64,000 nt of DNA from contig NZ_QJUM01000025.1 of assembly GCF_004327355.1 (NCBI RefSeq), positions 1 through 64,000 on the forward strand. Reading direction: 5' to 3'. The notes beneath the pieces are model-generated. The model was given only the letters and a program-made list of their open reading frames with translations, searched no databases and had not been told where the DNA came from. Source of the DNA: Phytopseudomonas dryadis (lineage in GTDB: Bacteria; Pseudomonadota; Gammaproteobacteria; Pseudomonadales; Pseudomonadaceae). Below are positions 53,389 through 61,920 of this stretch, one piece after another. Position 1 is the first letter of the stretch. Each line of letters begins with the position of its first letter. The position numbers and the translations under genes were made by a program.

Positions 53389-54132
53389 ATGTTGATTATC
53401 CCCGCTATCGACCTCAAGGACGGCGCCTGCGTGCGTCTGCGCCAGGGCCGCATGGACGACTCCACGGTGTTCTCCGACGACCCGGTGAGCATGGCCGCCA
53501 AATGGGTGGAAGGCGGTTGCCGGCGTCTGCATCTGGTCGACCTCAACGGCGCCTTCGAAGGCCAGCCGGTCAACGGCGAAGTGGTCACCGCCATTGCCAA
53601 GCGCTACCCGAACCTGCCGATCCAGATCGGCGGCGGTATCCGCTCGCTGGAAACCATCGAGCACTACGTCAGGGCCGGGGTCAGCTACGTGATCATCGGC
53701 ACCAAGGCGGTCAAGCAGCCCGAGTTCGTCGCCGAGGCCTGCAAGGCCTTTCCGGGCAAGGTGATCGTCGGCCTGGATGCCAAGGACGGTTTTGTCGCCA
53801 CCGACGGCTGGGCTGAAGTCAGCAGCGTGCAGGCCGTCGACCTGGCGCGCCGCTTCGAGGCCGATGGCGTGTCGGCGATCGTCTATACCGACATCGCCAA
53901 GGACGGCATGATGCAGGGCTGCAACGTCGAGGCCACCGCGGCCCTGGCCGCCGCCAGCCGTATCCCGGTGATCGCCTCGGGCGGTATCCACAACCTGGGC
54001 GATATCGAGAAGCTGCTGCTGGCCCGTTCGCCGGGCATCATCGGCGCCATCACCGGGCGGGCCATCTACGAAGGCACCCTGGACGTCGCCGAGGCCCAGG
54101 CGTTCTGCGATCGGCAGGCAAAAGACGAATAA
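53389..54132 (+). CDS. hisA: Phosphoribosylformimino-5-aminoimidazole carboxamide ribotide isomerase
   Basis: A 247-residue TIM barrel. The catalytic Asp near the N-terminus is in MLIIPAIDLKDG and the second in VIYTDIAKDGMMQG; phosphate loops are IGGGIRSLE and IASGGIHNLGD. It catalyses the Amadori rearrangement producing PRFAR. GAGGA lies upstream of ATG 53389. Confidence 0.97.
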   Translation: MLIIPAIDLKDGACVRLRQGRMDDSTVFSDDPVSMAAKWVEGGCRRLHLVDLNGAFEGQPVNGEVVTAIAKRYPNLPIQIGGGIRSLETIEHYVRAGVSYVIIGTKAVKQPEFVAEACKAFPGKVIVGLDAKDGFVATDGWAEVSSVQAVDLARRFEADGVSAIVYTDIAKDGMMQGCNVEATAALAAASRIPVIASGGIHNLGDIEKLLLARSPGIIGAITGRAIYEGTLDVAEAQAFCDRQAKDE

Positions 54133-54134
54133 AG

Positions 54135-54205
54135 GCGCTGAAAGCTGAAGGCTGGACGATGGCCGAGTTGCCTTTTCGTTCAGCGTCCAGCGTCCAGCCT
54201 CCAGC
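54135..54205. repeat. Heptamer inverted-repeat element in hisA-hisF gap
   Basis: GCGCTGAAAGCTGAAGGCTG, GACGATGG on the left pairs with TTTTCGTTCAGCGTCCAGCG and TCCAGCCTCCAGCG on the right. Same plan as the hisB and hisA elements, with about three heptamer-like units on the right. Confidence 0.75.
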
Positions 54206-54228
54206 GAATTCAGGATTGGGAGGCCCGC

Positions 54229-54999
54229 ATGGCCCTCGCTAAACGCATCATCCCCTGCCTCGACGTGGACAATGGCCGTGTGGTCAAGGGCGTCAAGTTC
54301 GAAAACATCCGCGACGCCGGTGACCCGGTGGAAATCGCCCGGCGCTACGACGAGCAGGGCGCCGACGAGATCACCTTTCTCGATATCACCGCCAGCGTCG
54401 ACGGTCGCGACACCACGCTGCACACCGTCGAGCGCATGGCCAGCCAGGTGTTCATCCCGCTGACCGTGGGCGGCGGCGTGCGTACCGTGATGGACATCCG
54501 CAACCTGCTCAACGCCGGCGCCGACAAGGTATCGATCAACACGGCTGCGGTGTTCACCCCCGAGTTCGTTGGCGAGGCCGCTTCGCGCTTCGGCTCGCAG
54601 TGCATCGTCGTCGCCATCGACGCCAAGCGGGTATCGGCGCCGGGCGAAACGCCGCGCTGGGAAATCTTCACCCATGGCGGACGCAAGCCCACCGGCCTCG
54701 ATGCGGTGGCCTGGGCGCAGAAGATGGAAGGCCTGGGCGCTGGCGAGATCCTCCTGACCAGCATGGATCAGGACGGCGTGAAGAGTGGCTACGACCTCGG
54801 CGTGACCCGTGCCATCAGCGAGGCGGTCGGCATTCCGGTGATCGCTTCCGGCGGTGTCGGCAACCTGCAGCACCTGGCTGACGGCATCATCGAAGGCAAG
54901 GCCGCGGCGGTGCTGGCGGCAAGCATCTTCCATTTCGGCGAATACACCGTGCCGGAAGCCAAGGCCTACATGGCCAGTCGCGGAATCGTGATGCGCTGA
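54229..54999 (+). CDS. hisF: Imidazole glycerol phosphate synthase, cyclase subunit
   Basis: A 256-residue TIM barrel paired with HisH. The catalytic Asp residues are in IIPCLDVDNGRVVKG and TSMDQDGVKSGYDL; ammonia-tunnel and phosphate segments include VGGGVRTVMDIRNLL and IASGGVGNLQHLADG. Standard length. GGGAGG lies before the ATG. Confidence 0.97.
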   Translation: MALAKRIIPCLDVDNGRVVKGVKFENIRDAGDPVEIARRYDEQGADEITFLDITASVDGRDTTLHTVERMASQVFIPLTVGGGVRTVMDIRNLLNAGADKVSINTAAVFTPEFVGEAASRFGSQCIVVAIDAKRVSAPGETPRWEIFTHGGRKPTGLDAVAWAQKMEGLGAGEILLTSMDQDGVKSGYDLGVTRAISEAVGIPVIASGGVGNLQHLADGIIEGKAAAVLAASIFHFGEYTVPEAKAYMASRGIVMR

Positions 55000-55078
55000 G
55001 CGCTTGCTCGGGCCGAGCATTCCTGTGCAGGCTGCACGGGAACGGTCAGGCTTGGGTGCACGGGCAAGAGCGGCCTTT

Positions 55079-55156
55079 CGTAGGGTGGACGACGCTTTAT
55101 CCGTCCACCGCTCTGCAATCGCAATGGTGGATGAAAAGAGCGTCATCCACCCTACG
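55079..55156. repeat. 78-bp palindromic element
   Basis: CGTAGGGTGGACGACGCTTT pairs with the GAGCGTCATCCACCCTACG end, with a further TCCGTCCACC/GGTGGATGA pairing inside. REP/MITE-like. Between hisF and the convergent AraC gene. Confidence 0.85.
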
Positions 55157-55223
55157 ACTGGCGGTTGAGGCCTAGGCTCTCGTTTCGGTATGAACTGCAG
55201 GATCAAGGCGATAGCGGCCGTTC

Positions 55224-55272
55224 GTAGGATGGGTGAAACCCATCGGCAATTGATGGGTTTCACCCATCCTAC
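55224..55272. repeat. 49-bp perfect palindromic element
   Basis: GTAGGATGGGTGAAACCCAT and its exact complement face each other across a 7-base loop (GGCAATT). It shares the GTAGG-x-TGG-x-TGA end with the 78-bp element 70 bp to its left. It may also stop transcription between the converging hisF and AraC genes. Confidence 0.88.
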
Positions 55273-55367
55273 AGGCTGCCTCGCTTCTAGCTTGAAGCTT
55301 GTGGCTTGCAGCTCAACGTCCGCTTCCGTCTTATGGCTGCCATCTCAATTACGCATGTTGGCCCGGT

Positions 55368-56264
55368 TCAGGCGTTCAGCGCCTCGTCGGCATGCAGGCT
55401 GCGTTTGAACTCCGACGGTGACAGTCCCACTTTCTTCCTGAAGAAGCGGCTGAAATACGCCGGGTCGTCGAAGCCCAGGCGGGTCGCCACCGTGGCGATG
55501 TTGAACTCGGAATGCGCCAGCAGGCGCTTGGCCTCCAGCGCCAGGCGGTGCTGGATGACTTCGGTGGCGGTCAACCCTTCGGCGACCTTGGTCGCTTCGG
55601 AGAGTCTGCGCTCGGTGATGTGCAGCATCGAGGCGAAACGCCCGGCGCTGACCAGGGTGATCGGTTCCTTTTCCAGCAGTTTGCGAAAGCGTCGCGCCAG
55701 CACGATGTTCGGCGAGGCGTGATCCTGGATGTCCGTCACGCTGATCAGCCGCGCCGCGTGCAGGAAGAAGATGTGCAGGTAGGAGCGGATGATGTCGTGG
55801 TAGCCGGTGCGCTCGCCGCGGTATTCCTCCTCGATGCGGTCGATGACCCGTTGCAGCTGGATGGCGACCTCGTCGGTCAGGTACAGCGCCTGGATCGGAT
55901 CGGCCATGCGGAAGAACGGGATGTCGCTGATTGCCACGTCGTTGCGCATGTTCAGCAGGAAGTACTCCGCGCTGAAATTGAGGTTGTAGCCGGCGGTGTC
56001 GTCGGACAGTTCGAAGTCGTGGATCTGCCCCGGCATCATGAAGAACAGGGTGTTGGGTTTCACGCAATAACGCACCGAGTCGATGACGTGCGTGCCCGAA
56101 CCCTGGGTGACCCAGATGACATGGAAGAAATCGTGTCGATGGGGGTAGGGCAGGATATTCATGCGGTGCTGCATGCGCGCGAAATCGAATGTCGCCGACT
56201 TCACCGAGTCGCCGAAATCCCTGATCTTGTACGTGGGAATGCTGCAGCAATTGCAGGCATACAT
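55368..56264 (-). CDS. AraC-family transcriptional regulator
   Basis: A 298-residue regulator. The N-terminal cupin-like sensing domain (PYPHRHDFFHVIWVTQGSGT, FMMPGQIHDFEL) precedes the two-HTH AraC DNA-binding domain (ASMLHITERRLSEATKVAEG, IATVATRLGFDDPAYFSRFF, RKKVGLSPSEFKRS). The ATG at 56262-56264 has CAGGAG upstream. It is divergent from the TRAP transporter/CoA-enzyme operon and probably activates it in response to its substrate (inference). A short N-terminal CNCC motif is unusual. Confidence 0.92.
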   Translation of the reverse strand: MYACNCCSIPTYKIRDFGDSVKSATFDFARMQHRMNILPYPHRHDFFHVIWVTQGSGTHVIDSVRYCVKPNTLFFMMPGQIHDFELSDDTAGYNLNFSAEYFLLNMRNDVAISDIPFFRMADPIQALYLTDEVAIQLQRVIDRIEEEYRGERTGYHDIIRSYLHIFFLHAARLISVTDIQDHASPNIVLARRFRKLLEKEPITLVSAGRFASMLHITERRLSEATKVAEGLTATEVIQHRLALEAKRLLAHSEFNIATVATRLGFDDPAYFSRFFRKKVGLSPSEFKRSLHADEALNA

Positions 56265-56373
56265 GGCTCGCTCTCCTGCCCTTCGGGCTTTTGTTCTTGT
56301 TAGGAAAGTGTCGCTATACGAGCGCCAGCCCCGGGGGCTTTCAGCGCCGACTGACGATGAGTTGAACACAGAC

Positions 56374-56442
56374 TTGGACAATTAGTACAGGCAAAAAACC
56401 GCCCTGGAAAAAAGTCCAAGAATGCCGTGTCTATTGTCCTAA
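56374..56442. promoter_or_regulatory. Candidate AraC-regulator binding sites
   Basis: TTGGACAATTAG (56374-56385), GTCCAAG (56414-56420) and CTATTGTCCTAA (56431-56442) repeat a TTGGAC/GTCCAA half-site in the 314-bp divergent region between the regulator and the TRAP operon. No other feature is seen in 56265-56578. Confidence 0.45.
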
Positions 56443-56578
56443 CGACGTGCGTGGCGGCCTTCCTATACTCGCCTCCATCGACCTTCCAAGGTGCCCTGAT
56501 CCAGAACGACGCCGGGACTGGAAGCTGCCATCCGGCCGGCTGTCTCCGCCCACGAAAACCCCGCGAGGGAAAACAGCG

Positions 56579-57190
56579 ATGAATAATAAGAACAAGACAT
56601 TGGCATTCGACGAGACAGGAGGGAAAGGGGCGCGACCGCGCTTCGACCCGCTGGCCGTCGTCGACCGTCTCAACGACCTCGTCACCCGGCTGTGCGGCCT
56701 GGCCATGCTGGTCATGGTGCTCTGCGTGGTCGCCGGTATCCTCACCCGCTTCGTCTTCAGTCACCTGCAATACGACCTGGCCCTGCCCTGGACCGAGGAA
56801 GTGTCGCGTTACCTGATGATCTGGGTGGTGTTCCTCGGCGCCGCGGTGGCCGCGCGCAAGGGCAAGCTGATCGGCGTGCAGGTGCTGATCTACGCCCTGC
56901 CGCGCAAGCTCGGCGCCGGGCTCAAGTACCTGTCGATCCTGCTCTCGCTGGGCTTCTACCTGATCCTCATCTGGGTCGGCCTGGAATGGGCCGAGCTCGG
57001 CCGTACTCAGGGCTCTCCGGTCATGGAGCTGCCCATGGTGGCGACCTATTCGGCGATGTCGGTGGGTTTCAGCCTGTCCGTGCTCAATACCCTGGCGCTG
57101 GTCTACGAGGCCTGGCGTTCGCAGGACGGCATCCTCGGCGCCGAGGAGGACGATGAAATCGTCACCGCTCTGGCGGAGGGCAAGGCATGA
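56579..57190 (+). CDS. TRAP transporter small permease (DctQ-like)
   Basis: A 203-residue membrane protein with four helices and the DctQ signature (LALPWTEEVSRYLMIWVVFL, GAAVAARKGKLIGVQVL). It has an unusual polar N-terminal extension (about 35 residues) and an acidic C-terminal tail. GAGGGA lies before ATG 56579. It works with the large permease and the binding protein in sodium-driven uptake of an organic acid. Confidence 0.93.
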   Translation: MNNKNKTLAFDETGGKGARPRFDPLAVVDRLNDLVTRLCGLAMLVMVLCVVAGILTRFVFSHLQYDLALPWTEEVSRYLMIWVVFLGAAVAARKGKLIGVQVLIYALPRKLGAGLKYLSILLSLGFYLILIWVGLEWAELGRTQGSPVMELPMVATYSAMSVGFSLSVLNTLALVYEAWRSQDGILGAEEDDEIVTALAEGKA

Positions 57191-58461
57191 TCGGCATTCT
57201 CTTCATCTCCCTGCTGGTGCTGATGTTCGTCGGCGTGCCGATCGCCATCGCCCTCGGCGCGTCCTCGATGGTGGTGCTGAGCTACCAGGGCATGCCCTTG
57301 GTCACCGTGGCGCAGAGCGTGTTCGAGTCCCTCGACTCGTTCAGCCTGATGGCCATTCCGTTCTTCATTCTCGCCGGCAACCTGATGCAGTCCGGCGGCA
57401 TCGCCAAGCGCCTGGTCAACCTGGCCAACGCCATCCTCGGCTGGATCCGCGGTGGCCTCGGCGGTGTGGTGGTACTGACCTCGATGTTCTTCTCGACCAT
57501 GTCCGGCTCGTCCTCGGCAACCACCGCGGCGGTCGGCTCGGTGCTGATCCCGGCGATGGAGAAAAAGGGCTATCCACGCCCCTTCGGCGCCGCGGTGGCG
57601 GCCAGTTCCGGCGAGCTGGGCGCGATCATTCCGCCGTCGATCCCGATGATCGTCTACGCCCTGACCGCCAACGTCTCGGTGGCCTCGATCTTCCTCGCCG
57701 GCATTCTGCCCGGCCTGCTGGTCGGCCTCTCGCTGATCGTCTGCACCTGCCTGATCGCCCGGCTGCGCAACTACGACATGATCGAGCCGATCACCCTGCG
57801 CCAGTGGACGCTGGGCGTACTGCTCGCGCTCAAGCAGTCGTTCTTCGCGATTCTCATGCCGATGGTGATTCTCGGCGGTATCTACAGTGGCATGTTCACC
57901 CCGACCGAAGCCTCGGTGGTGGCGGTGGTGTACGGCCTGGTGGTGGGGCTGTTCATCTACCGCGAACTGAGCTGGCGCGACCTGCTGGATGTGTTCGGCC
58001 GCTCGGCGGTGACCTCGGCGATCATCCTGATCATCGTCGCCTTCGCCGCGATCTTCGCCTACATGCTGACCATCAATCGCGTGCCGCACATGCTCGGTAC
58101 CCTGATCACCGGCATTTCCGACAACCCGCTGGTGTTCCTGCTGATCGTCAACGTGGCGCTGTTCCTGATCGGCATGTTCCTCGAGACCCTGGCGGCGATC
58201 ATCATCCTCGCGCCGATCCTGGCGCCAGCGGCCATGCAGTTCGGCATCGACCCGGTGCACTTCGCCTGCATCATGGTGGTCAACCTGGCGGTCGGCATGG
58301 TCACCCCGCCGGTCGGCGTCAACCTGTTCGTCGCCTGCCAGGTGGCCAACGTGCGCATGGAGCAACTGATGCGCCCGCTGCTGCTGTTCCTCGGCGTACT
58401 GATCATGGACGTGATGATCATCACCTACGTGCCGGCGCTGTCCACCTGGTTCCTGCCCTGA
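57187..58461 (+). CDS. TRAP transporter large permease (DctM-like)
   Basis: A 424-residue, multi-helix permease with the TRAP_DctM signatures SFSLMAIPFFILAGNLMQSG, TSMFFSTMSGSSSATTAAVG, IPPSIPMIVYALT and MVVNLAVGMVTPPVGVNLFV. It overlaps the small permease gene by ATGA. Confidence 0.95.
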   Translation: MIGILFISLLVLMFVGVPIAIALGASSMVVLSYQGMPLVTVAQSVFESLDSFSLMAIPFFILAGNLMQSGGIAKRLVNLANAILGWIRGGLGGVVVLTSMFFSTMSGSSSATTAAVGSVLIPAMEKKGYPRPFGAAVAASSGELGAIIPPSIPMIVYALTANVSVASIFLAGILPGLLVGLSLIVCTCLIARLRNYDMIEPITLRQWTLGVLLALKQSFFAILMPMVILGGIYSGMFTPTEASVVAVVYGLVVGLFIYRELSWRDLLDVFGRSAVTSAIILIIVAFAAIFAYMLTINRVPHMLGTLITGISDNPLVFLLIVNVALFLIGMFLETLAAIIILAPILAPAAMQFGIDPVHFACIMVVNLAVGMVTPPVGVNLFVACQVANVRMEQLMRPLLLFLGVLIMDVMIITYVPALSTWFLP

Positions 58462-58494
58462 GTCCTCCACACAACAACAATTAGGAGAGTCACC

Positions 58495-59490
58495 ATGAAA
58501 CCCATCATCCGTTCGCTCGCGACCTGCCTGTGCGCCCCCGCGCTGCTGCTCGCCGCCGGCTCAGCCTCGGCGCTGACCCTCAACCTCGGCCACACCCTGG
58601 CGCCGGAAAGCCATTACCAGGTGATGGCGGAAAAGCTCGGTGAATTGATCGAGCAGAAGTCCGCCGGCGAGATCACCATCAACACCTTCCCGCAGTCGCA
58701 ACTGGGCGGCGAGGTGAAGATGATCCAGTCGGCCCGCAGCGGCACCCTGGACATGTTCGTCACCGCCCAGGCGCCGTTGACCTCGACGGTCAAGGCCTTC
58801 AGCTTCTTCGACGTGCCCTACCTGTTCGACAGCGTCGACCAGGCCAACACAGCGTTGGCCGGGCCATTGGGCAAGCATTTCCTCGAGATGCTGCCGGACT
58901 ACAACCTGGTCGGCCTGGGCTGGCTGTCGGCCATGGAGCGCAACGTGTTCGCTTCCAAGCCGGTCGACAGCGAGCGAGGCATGCACGGCCTCAAGCTGCG
59001 CGTCATGCAGTCGCCCGGCTATGTCAGAACCTACGAGGCGCTGGGCGCGCAGCCCACGCCGATGGCCTACGGCGAGCTGTACATCGCCCTGCAGCAGGGG
59101 GTGATCGACGGTGGCGATACCTCGCCCGATCAGTTCGTCATGGACAAGTTCACCGAGGTCAGCAAGTTCTACAGCATCACCCGGGTGCACTACCTGCCGG
59201 GCCTGCTGATCATGTCCAAGCGTCGCTGGGATTCGCTGAACGACCAGCAGAAGGGCTGGCTGCAGGAAGCCGCCGACGAAGCCCTGGCCTACGGCATCGA
59301 GTACTACAAACGCTCCTACGACGAATCCATCGAGCGCATGCAGGCGGGTGGCGTGACCGTGGTCGAGACCGATGTCGCCCCGCTGCGCGAGAAGAGCGCC
59401 AAGGTGCGCGAGCAGCTCATCGAACAGGTTCCCGAGGGCCGCAAGCTGCTCGAGCTGCTGGAAACCTCCACCCAGGCCGCACCACAGTGA
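58495..59490 (+). CDS. TRAP transporter periplasmic binding protein (DctP-like)
   Basis: A 331-residue binding protein. A signal peptide (SLATCLCAPALLLAAGSASA, cleavage before LTLNLG) precedes the DctP fold: HTLAPESHYQVMAEKLGELI, YLFDSVDQANTALAGPLGKH, GLKLRVMQSPGYVRTYEALG, PTPMAYGELYIALQQGVIDG. The Arg in LKLRVMQSP is the usual carboxylate-anchoring residue, so the substrate is likely an organic acid. GGAGAG lies before the ATG. Confidence 0.95.
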   Translation: MKPIIRSLATCLCAPALLLAAGSASALTLNLGHTLAPESHYQVMAEKLGELIEQKSAGEITINTFPQSQLGGEVKMIQSARSGTLDMFVTAQAPLTSTVKAFSFFDVPYLFDSVDQANTALAGPLGKHFLEMLPDYNLVGLGWLSAMERNVFASKPVDSERGMHGLKLRVMQSPGYVRTYEALGAQPTPMAYGELYIALQQGVIDGGDTSPDQFVMDKFTEVSKFYSITRVHYLPGLLIMSKRRWDSLNDQQKGWLQEAADEALAYGIEYYKRSYDESIERMQAGGVTVVETDVAPLREKSAKVREQLIEQVPEGRKLLELLETSTQAAPQ

Positions 59491-59504
59491 AGGAGGGCGC
59501 CATC

Positions 59505-59930
59505 ATGCAAGCCAGAGCCAACATGGAACGCTACGCCATGGGCGATATCGAGCGTTTTTCCAAGACCGTCGGCGAATCGGACGTCTACCTGTTCGCCGGT
59601 ATCGTCGGCGACTTCTACGGCGTGCACCTGAACGAGGAGTTCGCCAAGCAGACCCGCTTCGGCAAACGCATCGCCCAGGGCGCCTTGTCGATCGGTTTCA
59701 TCGCCACGGTGATGGGCTATCTGGCGGCGCGCGCCGAGGGCCCGGGGGCGGTGTCCTACCGCTACGACATCACCTTCCGCGCCCCGGTGTTCATCGGCGA
59801 GACGGTGACCGCGCAGCTGGAGCTGATCGAGAAGAACCTCGAACGCAGCATCTGCATCTTCAAGGCCACCGTCCTCAATCAGGACGGCGTCACCGTCGCC
59901 GATGGGCAGACCTATCTGAAAGTCCTGTGA
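59505..59930 (+). CDS. MaoC-like hotdog dehydratase (first copy)
   Basis: A 141-residue hotdog-fold protein. GDFYGVHLNEEFAKQTRFGK keeps the Asp-x4-His spacing of the R-hydratase active site, but the following VHGM-type motif reads AQGAL, so catalysis may differ. ATG 59505 has a strong AAGGAGGG. It is directly downstream of the TRAP binding protein. Confidence 0.85.
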   Translation: MQARANMERYAMGDIERFSKTVGESDVYLFAGIVGDFYGVHLNEEFAKQTRFGKRIAQGALSIGFIATVMGYLAARAEGPGAVSYRYDITFRAPVFIGETVTAQLELIEKNLERSICIFKATVLNQDGVTVADGQTYLKVL

Positions 59931-59940
59931 GCGAAAACCG

Positions 59941-60735
59941 ATGAACGATCCGCGAAACGACGGCGGCGGGCTGAGTGTGCGCCGCGAAGGGGCGGTGGCC
60001 GTGCTGGCCATCGACCGGGTGCACAAGCACAACGCCCTGAGTCCGGCGATCCTGCAGCAGCTCGACACGCAGCTGACGCTGTTGCAGGCGGCTACCGAGG
60101 TGCGTGCGCTGGTGCTGACAGGCGAAGGTGAACGCGCCTTCATCGCCGGCAACGACATCGAGCACCTGGCCCAGGTCGATGCTCACGAGGCGTTCGCCTT
60201 GATGGAAGCGGGCCAGCGCCTGGTCAGCCGCCTGCGCGACTACCCCAAGCCGGTGGTGGCGATGGTCAATGGCTACGCCCTGGGGGGCGGTCTGGAGCTG
60301 GCGCTGGCCTGCGACTTCATCGTCGCCTCGCGCCAGGCCAGCTTCGGTTTCCCGGAGATCCGCCTGAACACCTTTCCCGGCTGGGGCGGTACGCAACTGG
60401 CGGTGCGTGCGATCGGCCTGGCGCGGGCCAAGGAAATGATCATGAGCGGCCGCCGCTACAGCGCCGAGGAGGCCTGGGAAATGGGCCTGGTCAATCGCCT
60501 CTGCGAGCCCGCCCACCTGCACGAAGAAACGCTGGCGTTGGTTGCCACGCTGATCGAGCGTGACGCCACCTGCCTGAGCCTGGCCAAGCGCCTGTGCAAC
60601 GGCGCCGAGGATTGGGCCTTCGCCGACGGCCTCGGCAGCGAAGCCGCCCTGTATGGGGTGAATTTCAGCCGGGCGGAGGCGCGCGACGGTCTGCGCGCCT
60701 TCCTCGGCAAGAGTGGAGAACGCAAGCATGGCTGA
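59941..60735 (+). CDS. Enoyl-CoA hydratase/isomerase (crotonase family)
   Basis: A 264-residue crotonase. Oxyanion-hole segments are AFIAGNDIEHL and GYALGGGLELALACDFIVAS. Both catalytic Glu positions of true hydratases are present (FGFPEIRLNTFPGWGGTQL and ARAKEMIMSGRRYSAEEAW). It probably hydrates an enoyl-CoA intermediate. It overlaps the next gene by 8 bases. Confidence 0.92.
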   Translation: MNDPRNDGGGLSVRREGAVAVLAIDRVHKHNALSPAILQQLDTQLTLLQAATEVRALVLTGEGERAFIAGNDIEHLAQVDAHEAFALMEAGQRLVSRLRDYPKPVVAMVNGYALGGGLELALACDFIVASRQASFGFPEIRLNTFPGWGGTQLAVRAIGLARAKEMIMSGRRYSAEEAWEMGLVNRLCEPAHLHEETLALVATLIERDATCLSLAKRLCNGAEDWAFADGLGSEAALYGVNFSRAEARDGLRAFLGKSGERKHG

Positions 60736-61918
60736 ATCACTGACAAGCGCGCTGAGTTCGCTGCCCATCGGGCTGAGCGAGGAGCAGGGGATGATCCGTG
60801 AGTCCGCCCGGCGTTTCGCCGAGGCGCACATCGCGCCCGTCGCCGCCGAGCTGTGGGAAGAGCAGGGCTTTCCCTATGCCGTCTGGCGCGAGGCGGCGCG
60901 GCATGGCTTCAGTGGCCTGCCATATGCCGAGCAGGACGGCGGCAGCGGCGGCGACTGGCTGTCGTTCGTCATCGTGCTGGAGGAGTTCGCGCGCATCGAC
61001 TGCGCCATCGCCAATGCCTTCATGGCCAATTCCAGCGTCGCCACCCTGCTCGCCGAGTTTGGCGACGCGGCGCAGAAAGCCACCTGGTTGCGACCAATCC
61101 TGCAGGGCGAGGCGATCGGCGCGATCGCCCTCACCGAGCCGGACGCCGGTTCCGATGCCGCGGCCATCCGTACTCGCGCCGAGCGCGATGGCGACGGCTG
61201 GCGCCTGAATGGGGCGAAGACCTTCATCAGCAATTCCGGCACCGAGATCACCGGGCCCATCGTGGTGGCGGCGGTCACCGGCACCCGGCCGGACGGGCGC
61301 AAGGCGATTTCCAACCTGGTGGTGCCCCATGGCACGCCGGGCCTGAGCTATGGGCGCAAGCTGAAGAAGATCGGTTGGCGCGCCTCGAGCACCTGCGAGC
61401 TGTTCTTCGACGACTGCCGCGTCCCTGCCGGCAACCTGCTCGGCGTCGAAGGCGCGGGGCTGCGCCAGACCCTCGGCACGGTCACCGGCGGGCGCATCCT
61501 GATCGCCGCGCTGGCCCTGGGCATCCTCCAGGGTTCGCTGGATCGGGCGCATGCCTACCTGCGCGAACGCAGCGCCTTCGGTTCGCGCCTGGAATTCTTC
61601 CAGGCCCTGCAATTCAAGCTCGCCGACATGGCCCGCGACACCTACACCGCGCGCCTGGCGATCTACGATGCGGCGCGGCGCAAGGACGCCGGCCAGCCCT
61701 ACGCCCTGGAGGCCTCGATGGCCAAGCTGCACGCCAGCGAATGTGCGATGCGCGCAGCGCACCAGGCGGTACAGATCCACGGCGGCTACGGCATCTGCAG
61801 CGAATTCGCCGTGGCCCGCGCTTTCGGCGACGCCAAGGTGCTGGAGATCGTCGAGGGCACCTCGGAAATCCAGCGACAGATCATTGCCCGGGCCATGGGC
61901 CTGGCACAGGAGGGTTGA
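60728..61918 (+). CDS. Acyl-CoA dehydrogenase
   Basis: A 396-residue flavoprotein dehydrogenase. Signatures are AIALTEPDAGSDAAAIRTRA, QIHGGYGICSEFAVARAFGD and the C-terminal VLEIVEGTSEIQRQIIARAM, containing the catalytic Glu in EGTSE. It would introduce the 2,3-double bond. ATG 60728 has GGAGA upstream. It lies between the hydratase and the CoA transferase. Confidence 0.94.
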   Translation: MAESLTSALSSLPIGLSEEQGMIRESARRFAEAHIAPVAAELWEEQGFPYAVWREAARHGFSGLPYAEQDGGSGGDWLSFVIVLEEFARIDCAIANAFMANSSVATLLAEFGDAAQKATWLRPILQGEAIGAIALTEPDAGSDAAAIRTRAERDGDGWRLNGAKTFISNSGTEITGPIVVAAVTGTRPDGRKAISNLVVPHGTPGLSYGRKLKKIGWRASSTCELFFDDCRVPAGNLLGVEGAGLRQTLGTVTGGRILIAALALGILQGSLDRAHAYLRERSAFGSRLEFFQALQFKLADMARDTYTARLAIYDAARRKDAGQPYALEASMAKLHASECAMRAAHQAVQIHGGYGICSEFAVARAFGDAKVLEIVEGTSEIQRQIIARAMGLAQEG

Positions 61919-61920
61919 AC

